A stretch of DNA of 64,000 nt. Origin: Calamus simplicifolius. Lineage: Eukaryota; Streptophyta; Magnoliopsida; Arecales; Arecaceae. Within the stretch, counting starts at the first letter, position 1, and each line of letters opens with the position of its first letter. This document shows positions 21,825 through 32,918 of this stretch, one piece after another. Position numbers and translations under genes: made by a program. The stretch lies in assembly GCA_900491605.1 (NCBI GenBank), contig UESW01001681.1, positions 236,315 through 300,314 on the forward strand. The letters run 5' to 3'. The notes below the pieces were generated by a model. That model was given only the letters and a program-made list of their open reading frames with translations. It had not been told where the DNA came from and ran no database searches.

Positions 21825-22235
21825 TTATAGGATCAAGTCTTGATTAAGCTCTCCATCCATTACAAATCCTAATTGACCTAACCGAGTGATTAAGTCAATC
21901 ATCTTCAAAATATGAGCTTGAACGGATGAGCCCTCACTCATACGTGCATGGAACAACTGCTTCAAAATCTCATATCGAGTAGACCTACTTTGCTCTCCAT
22001 AAAGCTCTTTAAGATTGAGCAATATGGACTGAGGTTCCCGCTCCTCATGCTACCTCTGCAATTCATTGCTCATCGAGGCCAACATGATACACTTAACAGT
22101 CAAACTATCATTCTTCCACATTTTATATGTGGCCCGTTGCTCCTTTGTAGAATCGTCTCCGATCAAATTTGGATTAGGAGAGTCGAAGATGTAGGAAACC
22201 TTTTTCTGAGTTAAGACAATTCTCAGGTTCCTCAA
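21825..22235 (-). pseudogene. Ty1/copia gag (UBN2-type) fragments
   Basis: Two minus-strand frames (22235-22050 and 22022-21825) match the plant copia gag layout: A-T-Y-K-M-W-K-N-D then, in the second, L-K-E-L-Y-G-E-Q-S-R-S-T-R-Y-E and H-I-L-K-M-I-D-L-I-T-R-L-G. A stop or shift around 22025-22050 separates them. The true start is not clear. A non-coding leader of 1.4 kb lies between here and the PBS at 23667-23678. Confidence 0.78.
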
Positions 22236-22310
22236 TCAGTCCACATAATTTGGACCAGTCAACTTGTTGGCATCTAAAATGCCCCACAGTGATAAAGTAA
22301 AAGCCATAAA

Positions 22311-22810
22311 ATTTTAATCTACATTAAAAGTAAAGAATAATATATAAGCAGACCACTCATAATGATGTCTACAACTAGACAAGGACTTATCAATCTAATT
22401 GTATCTTCCACTATTTTATCACGAATACTATAACCCTCACCTATGGTAAGCAAGAAAATTCTATCAGGGTTTCTTTAGTGGGGTTGAGATCCCAATTCGT
22501 TATAAATATCTTGTATTACACAACAAACATTCATAAGTTCAAAGGATAGAAAATACCCTTTNTTTTAATCTACATTAAAAGTAAGAACAATACATAAGCA
22601 GACCACTCATAATGATGTCTACAACTAGATAAGGACTTATCAATCTAATTGTATCTCCCACTATTTTATCACGAATACCATAACCCTCACTTATGGTAAG
22701 CAAAAAATCCTACCAGGGTTTCTTTAGTAGGGTTGAGATCCCAATTCGTCATAAATATCTTATGTTACACAACAAACATTCATGAGTTCAAGGGTAGAAA
22801 ATATCCTTTC
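22311..22810. repeat. Two-copy tandem duplication of ~245 bp with N at the join
   Basis: 22311-22561 and 22564-22810 are near-identical direct copies inside the leader of the copia element. The junction carries a single N at 22562. Scattered substitutions separate the copies, so they are not an exact duplication of one read. Either a real tandem duplication or two alleles or contig ends placed in series would explain it. Confidence 0.85.
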
Positions 22811-23666
22811 CATTGCAACCCATGCAACTCTCAACATAACACCTACCTCTAAGATACTTATAGCCTTGTGTTACAACAACAAACTATAATGTCTTAGTTT
22901 AGTCAAACCTTCATTTTCATATAGTCATGATTGAATATTGCCCTTGTGTTACACAAAGCAACACCACTAATCATGCTATAAAGCATTAAATGCACTAAGA
23001 CAATTCATATCTAACCCTAGAGTAGGCCTTGTATTGCACAACAAACCTACTATAGTTGTTATCATAAATTTATCTTAGTATGAAGGAAGGCATTAGGTAG
23101 TGTTCATAATCAATATATCATTTTCAATTCAAGGTCTAAATCAATCAAATTGGCCAGTTAAGTGGGAGAGAGGTGGGGTCCTCCCGTTGCTTTCCTTAGA
23201 CACCAATTTAATTGGCTAGGTCAGTCAACAGAACCAATTAAAAAACCACGATCTCTTTACCTTTCCAGAACCACTTTTCTAGACACCAATTGATTAATCA
23301 AACCCTAAAAGGATTTGTATTATGATTCTATCACACTACGATTAAATATAATTTTTTAGGAGGGCTTTGATGGTCTCTGCACATCCTATTTTAGTATGCA
23401 TAACAATAATATCATACCATGCATATATTCAATGCAATTTTAAAATTACATCTTAAGTAAATTTCTCATTAAAGAACACGTCCGGCATAGCTCATTAGTC
23501 CCTTGGGCCAGTCTATGCAAAACACCGTAGGCATAGAGGCTCAGGAGGCGTATTCTAATACAAGAAATTTTATAACTCTACATAATAAAAAAATCATGCT
23601 AAAAGCATAACATAATCATTCATGTAATCAATATATTATGGACCACTAATTGAATTAATCAAGGTG
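22811..23666. other. Leader of copia element, non-coding
   Basis: AT-rich sequence between the tandem duplication and the PBS, with no open frame or domain. It occupies the position of the element's untranslated leader. Confidence 0.5.
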
Positions 23667-23678
23667 GCTCTGATACCA
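23667..23678 (-). promoter_or_regulatory. Primer-binding site (tRNA-iMet) of the copia element
   Basis: TGGTATCAGAGC on the minus strand, two bases from the LTR end at 23681. Confidence 0.85.
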
Positions 23679-23680
23679 AT

Positions 23681-25245
23681 TGTTGGGTTCCGGTCATGGG
23701 ATTTCAAAAAAAAAAATTTAACCTTGAAACCCTAATCAACTGAAACCTTAGACCCAAGACCCCTTGATTATAACAATTAATTAGTCATAAAATATAACAT
23801 ATATGTAGAGGAACATACCTTAGTACTTGATGAAGAAAGAAGGAAGCCGGTTATCCAATCTTTTCCACTAGGCGCCCAAGTGTTCGCCCTCCAATGGTGA
23901 TCCACACGAGAATTGGATCAAAGATATGCTCACGAACTTGACTTAAACCTCTTTTTGGCTTCTTTACTTCTTGGCTTGGCTCTTAGGATCATTTTTTACC
24001 CTTTTCTTAAGCCTAATAAAACTTGTATAGGCTAAGAAAAGAGTTATCCTAAATTGACTAAGGATTGTATGAAGGAGAGAGGGAGAGAGAAGACTCTTGT
24101 CTTAACAAGGATTACTAAAAATTATCCGATGCTATCCCATATGTGCCACCCCCTTTAAATAGTGAATGGGGAAGACGTCAAATGAAGGGATACAACTCAT
24201 TTCACGTCCTTCTGAAAGGATATAAATTTTTAAATTCATTTCAATTTGAATCAAGGGACACATCGTTATAATTTTCTGCACCTTTCTCCCTACGCGCGCC
24301 ACACATGATGGGATGCTTGTGGCATCCCATCTTAAATCAGATAGCCTCTAATTTTCCATATGTCAAGACAAGGTTCTCTATGTTTATATGGTCTCTTAAA
24401 TCCCCAAAAGATACGCCTTCTAGTACCTTAAATCAGAAGGACTTTTAGACGCCTCTTGAAAATTCTGCACGCGCATAGTTTCCTTTCGAGAGTCCCATGT
24501 CTCTTGGACTCTATTAATTAACCTTATCCAATACAATAACATCTAGATAAGGTTCTCATGTTCAATGGACCTAAAAATCCCAAAATAAAGATGCGCCTCC
24601 TAGTACCTTAAATCAGAAGGACTCTTAGGCGCCTCTTGAAAATTCTGCACGCGCATAGTTTTTCTTCCGAGAGTCCTATATTTCTTGGACTCTATTAATT
24701 TAACCTTATCCAATCCAATAAATGGTTGATCAGGTCAGAGGTTATCCCAAATTAATTCTAAAATTAATTTGGATCAATTAATTAAGCCGGTTCAAATCAA
24801 TTTTGACCCAAATTGGAGCGATAGTTAGCACATGTGCTAGCATGCTGATTGGCTAACAAATTAATTAATTAATCTTATTAAAATGATTCTTTGACCAATT
24901 CCCTTATGTGTGTGACCCATTGGGTTCCTCATCTAGCTAGTAGTAGGTCTAGGTTTAAGTCGATTTAGTTCAACTAGAAACTAACTAACCGAATTAGATC
25001 AAATCGTGCTAACCCTAGTTGCCAATTTGAACCATCTTTCAATTGACTCATGAATTAAATAAATTTAATTATAAAACCTACAAGACATGATTGACATCTA
25101 GAAATGTATCATGCCTACCTAAAAGATAAGAAATTTAATAAAATTACCAAAATACCTTCAGTGGCAAGTTACTATGCAATTCAATCCTTCGATCTTTCTT
25201 TATCCTGAATAAGTGATGGGTATGGAAAAATGTCAAACCCTAACA
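23681..25245 (-). mobile_element. 5' LTR of the Ty1/copia element
   Basis: On the minus strand it starts TGTTAGGGTTTGAC at 25245 and ends GGAACCCAACA at 23681, next to the PBS. The length is 1565 bp with TG...CA ends (inverted TGTTRGG). A TATTTAAAG sequence near 24153-24162 could be the core promoter. Inside it, a segment of about 140 bp occurs twice (24410-24540 and 24590-24725), sharing the block CTTAAATCAGAAGGACT. No 3' LTR is visible, so the element is 3'-truncated. Confidence 0.75.
24410..24725. repeat. Direct repeat inside the copia LTR
   Basis: Two copies of about 140 bp, period near 180 bp, each with the blocks CTTAAATCAGAAGGACT, CTCTTGAAAATTCTGCACG and GCGCATAGTTT. They probably enlarge U3. 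Confidence 0.8.
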
Positions 25246-25964
25246 TTTTATTCATTTGAATCTCAAATCAATAATAAAGACTCGACAAATGAAAAATTAG
25301 AAACCTATTCTAATTTCATTTTGCTTTGATCAAAGACTTCTTGAGTCATCATATGATGAGATTACATGGGATTACTATTCCTCTTACTAGGAATGATCAA
25401 TTCCTTGTTGACCTACTCATAACCTTCATACACAATCCTTCTATCCATGAACACCCCGTACATGACTTAGCCATAAATGAGTATGAACCAAACATAGATT
25501 CATGTGCATAAGATTCTATGGTAATCTCAGGTCTAAGGATCACTTGCAAACTCCCACTAAGAGAACTATCTTTTGACAAGTAAGTAAGATCTCTATAAGA
25601 TGTTCTCAATGTGGATCAATTCAGTGAACTCATACCCTAATGAGCACCCACATCCTTATATTAGTGTCTCTACACAAGTGGCTATGAGACCAACCATCCT
25701 CTTATTGAGCATAAATAGAATGTGCCAGTCTTACCGGTATCATCGATCCCCGACTCGATGATCCTTCGACTAGGAATATTTTAGATTAGTATTTTTAGGA
25801 ATTTAGGTCTCATTATTATGAACTTCATCATAACCCTAATTTCATTGTCCTAACCTTATGGGGTTCATCATAATCTTAATAAATATAAGACACAGCATAT
25901 GATGAATCAAAAAAAAAATCCTTTTATGTTGATAAAATATCATACATGAGTTGAAATAAATTAT
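25246..25964. other. Intergenic, nothing recognised
   Basis: AT-rich, with no convincing frame or repeat. The short frames at 25326-25511 and 25397-25609 overlap on opposite strands and look like chance. Confidence 0.5.
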
Positions 25965-26195
25965 AAAAATGCCCTTACATTATTGGCTTTTAGGGTACTA
26001 CTCTTTCAGACGCCATAACCATCTATGTGCCATCTTCACTTTTACTAACTTGACTTGCTCCTGTATCACCTTAACTTTCATCTTAACCATCAATGCATCG
26101 CCTATCACATCTTTTATTTTGATTTCAAGTAGCTTCCAATGTGACAATACTTACTTTCCTTTTCTTCTGTTCACCCATGTGAACTGGATGGGAGC
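25965..26195 (-). pseudogene. Decayed M-gamma MADS copy, 3' part
   Basis: The minus strand reads a peptide M-V-K-M-K-V-K-V-I-Q-E-Q-V-K-L-V. It aligns residue by residue with M-I-E-M-K-A-K-A-V-Q-E-R-I-K-L-L of the intact MADS protein (about residues 140-155), and the flanking bases also align. The match stops near 26130-26195 and the gene resumes at 28542, so the two pieces are probably one copy split by an insertion. No intact frame remains. Confidence 0.65.
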
Positions 26196-28541
26196 ATGAC
26201 AAACACCCCAACCTATGACCAGTGAAAGAGCCTTTGTTTTCTTACTATCTTTTTTGGAAACACCACCATTAGGTTTCCAACTTCCACCCCAAATCATACT
26301 GGAAATCCAGCTAGGACATTGACTTCAATGCTAGTTTTAGCCCCAATGCAAGGATCTCAGCTTCAATACCAATGACCATCCGCCTCAAATTATTATTGGA
26401 ATCTAACTAGAAGACTAGCATAAGTGATGAGAATGCTAAGATCCGTGATCTTTCCCTATAGAATCCATGCCTCGTCTTCTTAATTTGAACTTTCTTGTCT
26501 CATCATCATACCCATCACTACCATCGTTACTACCATGTTTTATTAGTGAATCATCCTCGAGGTCACCATCTATTAATCATGAGGAGTCATGTCGATCACT
26601 ATTGTTTGCTGATGCTAGAGAAGGAAGAGGGAGAGCGAGCCAAGCAATCAAGCCATACTCTCTCCTTCCGTTAATTTCTTCTTGCCACCCTAATACCACT
26701 CAAGTGGATGCTGATTTGGTGGTCTCTAACATGGAGGATCGTCAATCAACCACCATGGGGCTAGAGTCTTAACCCTTCTTCTCTTCATGCTATTATTTTT
26801 GGGCAATGGTGGCCATTAGCTGCCTAAGAAAATAATAAGGGAAGGCCCCTACTTCTATGGTAGGGATTACTTTGCTCTATTGTGTGATTGGTGAGTCTTT
26901 TATTTTATTCTTTCCATGTCATTCTCTTCAAATTAACTGGAACCCATCCTATTTCAGGCTAAGCCAACCATTGGCTAACCATGTTTATCAATGGGAAAAG
27001 ATTCCCCTATTAGGCCCCATTATTGAGCCTTGATGTGGGCTCAGCTCTAGGGTCAAGTTTCTAAATTTCTAATGGCCTACACTATCTAATGCGTGTTAAC
27101 TTAGTGTCGGCTTGACCCTATAACTAAGTTATTGACCTTCAAGGACCCATTAGATGAGGACTCTTCTACTTTATTTACTAGTTCACAGTGGTGTAATCAG
27201 ATGACTTGGCTCCCCAATCTTTTGAGAGAATATGCCATCCTAACTAGAGTCATCTTGAACTTCTTCCTAACTCATGCCTTAGACTTTCGATCTTGAACTT
27301 GAACATGTTTTTTAATTAATTCAATTATTTTATTAGTGTGGGTAAATAACAATAGGAGTCAAATATAATTTCATAGATTTGGATCTGTTTTTAAATAAGT
27401 TAAGAATCCCTTGCATCTTTCTTATGAATCTCTTTCATATTTCTTATTGACAAGATTGTATGAGAAATGTGACTTATATGTAATATATTTGATGTTTATA
27501 TCATAATGTGTATATGTCATAGCATTGGCATAATCAATTTTTGAATGACTTATGAATTGATATGCATAATCAAGATATTATGGTATGGTCTAACATAGGT
27601 TTTAAAGGAACTATAGATTTTTGTACAAGATTATCATAATTAATGTGGTATAACACAAATCAAGTTTTATATGAATTATGGACTTAATAAATGGATTGTT
27701 GGACTATCCATGTATCATGGTACTATGGTAGTAGCTTTGCCATGAGTGAGATCATAGTGCTATGGGGGTAGTCTTATCAGGGGCAAGAATGTGATCATAT
27801 GATGGTAGCTTCACCACATGCAGGATCATGATATTATGGTGATAGTTCATCACATATAGAAATATGATGCTATGACAGTAGGCTCACCATGAGCAAGATC
27901 ATAATATTATGGTGGTAATTTACCCATGAATAGGATTATAGTATTATGATGGTAGCCTTCCTATAGGTAGGCATGTAGTACTATAGTGATAGCCAGTCAT
28001 GAGCAAAGGCAAAGTATGGTGAATGCCGACCTTGAATTAAAGCATGTCATGATAGTCCAAAGTTTGATTGCATTTATGTTGGCGTATAACCATCATATTT
28101 GGCTTGATGCAAAAGTTAGAAAATTTCCTAGTAAACGGATTATTTTATGATGCACAAATATTTTATTGAATTAGCCATGTTTGTGTTATATTGCCTCGAT
28201 CATGTTGATGTTATGTGGCCTTGATCATATTGGTATGACATTGCTTTCATCATATTAGTTTCTATTTTAAGATTTTTACTGTTTTAGCACGTAATGGAAT
28301 TCAAAAACATAATAGTGGAAGAATAAATTAACTCTAATAATGCTAGAATAAAAAGAAAAAAAATGTATAGTCAGACATCTATTAATTAATTCAAATGTTT
28401 CCCTTAATAAATAAAAGTATTATTGTTAATATTGTTATTTTGAATTAATTTATCAATAGCCTTACATAGTCCTCAAAGTTTCACCTTAGGGAATGTGTGG
28501 CCCTATCATGAACCAACTCTTATGCTGGTCTTGGGTCATTA
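26196..28541 (+). mobile_element. Probable decayed LTR-like insertion in the MADS pseudogene
   Basis: A 2.3-kb AT-rich segment between the two halves of a MADS pseudogene. It starts near TGACAAACACCCCAACC and ends near TTGGGTCATTACA, resembling the TGTCACACCCC and GGTCRTGACA ends of long plant gypsy LTRs. At 27700-28020 there are about seven degenerate 44-48-bp units containing TATGGTGGTAG and CATGAG. No coding region was found; the frame at 26467-26772 has no recognisable domain. Exact ends and a target duplication were not found, so the boundaries are approximate. Confidence 0.4.
27700..28020. repeat. Degenerate ~46-bp tandem array
   Basis: About seven diverged units built on a pattern like GATCATAGTACTATGGTGG followed by TAGCTTCACCATGAG. 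It has the same position and style as the arrays in the long LTR of element F. Confidence 0.7.
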
Positions 28542-28800
28542 CACTCTGCTTGATGAGGCTCTCCTACATCACCAACATCATCTCAAACTATTTCTTCTTT
28601 GCTAATTATTTGAAGAATTATAAAATTTTCATTAAACATATGTAATATGCATGTTACTCTCTCTCTCTTCCAAACCATTATGAACCTTTGTGATCCTTTA
28701 GTTATGCATTGTAGATTTCAAATTTTTTCCATCTTGTTCTTCAAATTTTTAACCTTAAAAGCTATCCATACAAATCCATAGCTTATATTGTATGTGTGAG
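28542..28800 (-). pseudogene. Decayed M-gamma MADS copy, 5' part
   Basis: Aligns with the next decayed copy (30456-30720) and, more weakly, with the coding strand of the intact MADS gene from about residue 130 toward the MADS domain. Shared blocks include GAGGCTCTCC versus GAGGCCCTCG and TTATTTGAAGA. It directly follows the LTR-like insertion, and the missing 3' part is at 25965-26195. There is no open frame. Confidence 0.55.
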
Positions 28801-30225
28801 CGTACACCTTTTACCTTCTAGTTTATACCATATTATGGGGTGAGGTCCCACTTACCATATGCAATGCATTTTCTCATCTTTTTCTTACTTTTTGTGAAGT
28901 TTTTGAAACCACATCTACTCTATTTATCAAATAATATATGTTTTGTCCCTCTGCTTCACATGCATCACACAAATTATCTTGTTCTTTTATGTCAATCCTT
29001 CACTATCTTTTTAATTTTTATTTTTATTTTTTGAATGAAAAATGAAATATTTATGCATAATATAATTAGCTAAAAATGAAAGATTTATGCATAATATAAT
29101 TACCTAAGCCAAAATGCTTATGAATACATTATCTAAGACTCAACTATAGAACATCTAACAACTAAGTAGAGGAGTGTGAATAATAGGCATGCCCCATACA
29201 CATTATTTCAATATAGATGTATGACTTATATACTAGATTAAATTTATGCTATCTAAATATTGCTCAACCTAACTATTATATGTTATATACTAGTTGTAAG
29301 TTAACATCACTCATTATTGACTATCTTATTACTTAATCAAATTAGCAATTATAGAGTCGACAACTATTAATATCTATTTACATCTCAATTGTAAAGTCTC
29401 ACTAAACATATTTTTCTATATGCTCTAAATTAGTATAGAATATCTCTTCATCCCTGGATTACAAAATAATAGTCAATAATAATAAATGTTTGCTACCATT
29501 AATTAGAAATAGTAAAGATTTTCTATAACACGTTGGTTAGGCTAATAATTGCATAGACTCTCCACCAAATTTTATTAAAAAAAATCATCCTAATTCTTTA
29601 TCTAATAACTAATATTTTGCCATGCATGCCATTTTATATATGGAAGAGCATATATTTACATACAAATATGATTATCACTCTTTCCAAAGCCATGTTAAGC
29701 ATAACTTGTATTAGTATAAATGATAATTTTCATTTGTAGTAATTAATACTTAATATTCTCCTACCACTACAAAGTCACATTAATGTTTCTTTATTAAGAA
29801 AAAAATAAGATGAATATTTTCCTTATGATCCAAATTATAGCTAAGTGTAAAATTTAAGGAACTAGTTTCTTTTGGTAATACCAATAGTAGTTTCTTGAGA
29901 TCTAGGATTTAAACAATAAAAGAAATCAACCATCTTTGGGAGAACCATTTGTTAGTTCTTTTTTTTTTTTTGGAGACATCCAAGAATGATAGATCCTTCT
30001 TAGTTACTTTTGTTCAAAATAAAAGAAAATATTTGGAAGAGTCCATGGATGGACATAGGTAATCATTGAAGAAATCGTTACATATAATTTGTTTATTTAT
30101 TTATATTCAAGAGAACTCAAAAAATATGAGACTCATATACATAACCAAAAATAAACATAATAATAGTTAAACTACAATTATTCTCACTAAAAGCAAAAGA
30201 TTAGGCCATCTACCATAAGCCAGGC
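28800..30225. repeat. Duplicated MADS 3' flank, copy 1
   Basis: About 1.43 kb that aligns collinearly with 30725-32150: the frame 28840-29034 against 30759-30950, then blocks near 29440, 29580, 29870, 29980 and 30060 against 31310, 31440, 31760, 31940 and 32000. Together with the adjoining pseudogene it makes a tandem unit of about 1.93 kb. Divergence is considerable, so the duplication is old. Confidence 0.75.
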
Positions 30226-30722
30226 TATCAGCTGAAAGAAAATAAGAGAGGGTTAAATCATGAGATTGTATGGACTATGCAAGGTTGTACCATCTCCTTC
30301 CATCCCAAGATTAAGTTTCTATTAGGGTTCATGACCTCCAGTACAATTTTAAATCTAATAGCATATTGATCATAACTTGCAACTACATCTTCTCCTTCAT
30401 CTTGACCATCCATATAAGGTTCATCACATTACATCTTTAATGCTAATATCATGTAGGCTTTACCTGACAAGGCCTTGATACATCATAAGCATCATCTTAA
30501 GCTATTTCTCCTTTGCAAATTATTTGAAGAGTTTTGAAATTTCACTTAAATAAACATATCGAATGTAGATATAACCACTTTCACTCTTTAAAACCATTAT
30601 GACCATATGTTATCCCTTAGTTTTAAATTACAAATTTCTTGGCCTTCTTACCTTATAGATTTTAAATTAAATGAATCTTTGTAGCCATTCAAGTGAATCT
30701 TTAGCTTACGATATGTACATGC
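30225..30722 (-). pseudogene. Decayed M-gamma MADS copy, nearly full span
   Basis: Aligns with 32153-32869 from the 3' end of the gene. The stop-proximal region, the CATCTCCTTCC and TTAGGGTTC blocks, and a peptide W-M-V-K-M-K-E-K-M-stop-L-Q-V match W-M-I-E-M-K-A-K-A-V-Q-E of the intact protein. An AAGGCC block corresponds to the G-L-A-G-R region. The half encoding the MADS domain is badly eroded and partly deleted (about 500 bp against 717 bp). It is the tandem neighbour of the intact gene, in the same orientation. Confidence 0.7.
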
Positions 30723-30724
30723 TC

Positions 30725-32150
30725 CCTACCTTTTGATCAATAAATAATATATGGTAACGTGCCCTTTACCACATCCAATATTGCATACTTTCCTTTTCTT
30801 TTACTTTTTAAAAAGTTCTTTAAATCACATTTACTTGATTTAACCATCAACATGCGTGTTATCTCCTTAGTTGACTTGCATCACATACACTATTTTATTC
30901 TCTTGCACACATCATTCACTATTCTTTTAGTTTTTCTTTTTACTTTTTGAAAGAAAAAAATAGAAAACTTATGCATAATCTAATTACATTACACTATATA
31001 GGACTTGAACATATATAAAACCTCTAATTCCTAAGCAAAGGAGTATAAGTATTATTCATGCTATGTTTTTAGTATTACTGTAATATGAATGTATCAATCA
31101 TATATCAATTTAGATTCATACCATCCATACTAATCTTAGCTAACATCACTTAATACAAACTATTTTAATGCTTAACTAAATTAGCAATCATATAGTAGAT
31201 CTAAGTCATTTACATAATATTTGTAAAGATTCATTATATAATTATATTTTCCATATGTTTTTGTCTATCCATTATTGTAGACAAATTTTACTTTTAAAAT
31301 ATCTTTTTATCTCCTAGGTTTAAAATAATAGTTAGTAATAGTAAATACTTGCTACTATTGTCTAGAAGTAATAAGGATTTTTTAAAGTAAATTAGTTAGA
31401 CTACTAATGGCATACACTCTGTGTCAAACGTTCCCTTATAATAACACATTAATTCTTCACCTAAAAACTAGTCCATGAAATATTTGCCATGTTACTTATA
31501 AAGAACATAAATATACATAAAAATGTGATAGCATCACTTTTCAAAAGATATTGCACAAATACGTTTAGCTTATGATGGCATAAATAATTTTTTATAGTAA
31601 TTAATATTTAATGTTTTATTACCAAATTAAAAAAACCGTTATCCTAATATTTCTTTAGGAAAAAGAAAATAGCTAAGATGAGCATTTGCCTTATGATCCC
31701 AATCACATCTAGGCATAAAAGCTATTTATTTCTCCATCAAACTGGTTAATTCTTTTGTTAATTCGAACAGTACTGGTTTCTTGAGCTTCATAAGTTTTAA
31801 ACGAAGAAAAGCGATTAGCCAACTCATGAAAGAAACTTCGGGAGAAAATGAACGAAACTTTGGAAGGAAACCAATTACAAAAAATCTTTTTTCGGGTTTA
31901 CAGCACCTGATCTGGTTCACAGAGGCATCTAAAAATACTAGATCCTTTTTGAATATAAAAGAAAATATATGGGAGAGTGAATGCACATAATTACGAAAGA
32001 AACTATTTGTTTACTTATTTATTTGCTTTCATGGAAGAGAATTCAAAGAAAAGCGAACCAGTACTGTACCCTAACGAAGAACAACCATATTAAAGAAGTC
32101 ACGCTAGGATTATTTTAAAACAAGGGCTAGCATAGCTGGAAAAATCACAC
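30725..32150. repeat. Duplicated MADS 3' flank, copy 2
   Basis: The 3' flank of the intact MADS gene, collinear with 28800-30225. It contains no gene. The minus frame 31726-31986 is unrecognised, is not conserved as a frame in the other copy, and is probably chance. Confidence 0.75.
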
Positions 32151-32152
32151 CA

Positions 32153-32869
32153 TCAGTTGAAAGGAAAGTAACAAGGTTCAAGCCATTGGCTGGTATGGTC
32201 CATGTAGGGCTGCATCATCTCCTCCCCACCAATTATCAAGTTCTCATTAGGGTTCGTCGCATCCATGAACCAATTCTGCCTCTGGAGAGCGTCCATCGCC
32301 GTCTCGAATGGCATCTGCTCCTTGGTCACCGCCATCGGTCCCTCCAAACCCATGGCCGCCACTTGGCTCGGCGCGTCGACCCTCTGCGAGGCCATCTGCG
32401 CCCTCAGAAGCTTGATTCGCTCCTGCACCGCCTTCGCCTTCATCTCGATCATCCATGCAAGGCTCGTCACGTCTTCGATGCCCACAGCATGCATGCTCCG
32501 CCCAGCGAGGCCCTCGTACATGACCAGCGTCATTTCGAGCTTGCGATTCTCACGCTCCTGCTTGCGCAGCTGCTCCTGGAGCTTCGCGACGCGCTGGTGG
32601 AAGAATCCCTCCTGGTTCATCATCTTCTTGCACTGCTCAATCTCCGGCATGCTCTTGAAGCGTGCCAGTATTCGTGTCGTCTCGGCGGCCGACGGCCACA
32701 CCTCCGGGTGGGGCTCTTGAGGCCCGTAGACTATCACGCAAGCCTTGACGTCGCAAAGCGTCGCGAGCTCGCTAGCCTTCTTCATCAAACCCTTTTTCCT
32801 CTTCTTGAAGGTGGCCCTCCTGGTGGCGTCGTTGGCGATCCATGCAAGGTTCACCTTCTTCCTAGCCAT
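32153..32869 (-). CDS. Type I (M-gamma) MADS-box transcription factor, AGL80-like
   Basis: An intact, intronless 238-residue protein. Residues 1-60 form a MADS DNA-binding and dimerisation domain: M-A-R-K-K start, basic helix with K-K-R-K-K-G-L-M-K-K at 22-31, E-L-A-T-L-C-D-V at 34-41, and I-V-Y-G-P at 46-50, followed by the P-E-V-W-P-S signature of the M-gamma group. Residues 86-113 are a likely coiled coil, then a less conserved Q/M-rich C-terminus. There is no K domain, as usual for type I. The Arabidopsis relatives AGL80 and PHERES1 act in the nucleus of the central cell and endosperm, often as heterodimers with M-alpha proteins; a similar seed role is inferred. A TATA-like sequence lies 42 bp upstream of the ATG. 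It is the only intact member of a decayed tandem array. Base composition is strikingly more GC-rich than its surroundings. Confidence 0.93.
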   Translation of the reverse strand: MARKKVNLAWIANDATRRATFKKRKKGLMKKASELATLCDVKACVIVYGPQEPHPEVWPSAAETTRILARFKSMPEIEQCKKMMNQEGFFHQRVAKLQEQLRKQERENRKLEMTLVMYEGLAGRSMHAVGIEDVTSLAWMIEMKAKAVQERIKLLRAQMASQRVDAPSQVAAMGLEGPMAVTKEQMPFETAMDALQRQNWFMDATNPNENLIIGGEEMMQPYMDHTSQWLEPCYFPFN

Positions 32870-32910
32870 GGTGCAGGCGTCGTGGTATGGGAACGAGTCA
32901 GGTTTGCGTA

Positions 32911-32918
32911 GTATTTAT
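32911..32918 (-). promoter_or_regulatory. Possible TATA box of the MADS gene
   Basis: GATAAATAC on the minus strand, 42-49 bp upstream of the start codon. If used, the 5' leader would be very short. Judged only from sequence and position. Confidence 0.4.

Noticed and set aside
28840..30950. Two hydrophobic frames (28840-29034, 30759-30950) resembling a small membrane protein pair
   Set aside because: They belong to the duplicated AT-rich MADS flank; similarity comes from DNA duplication and the T-rich codons give Phe/Leu by chance.
32186..32911. A 241-codon plus-strand frame opposite the MADS gene
   Set aside because: It is the shadow of the GC-rich MADS coding sequence; the minus strand has the recognisable domain.
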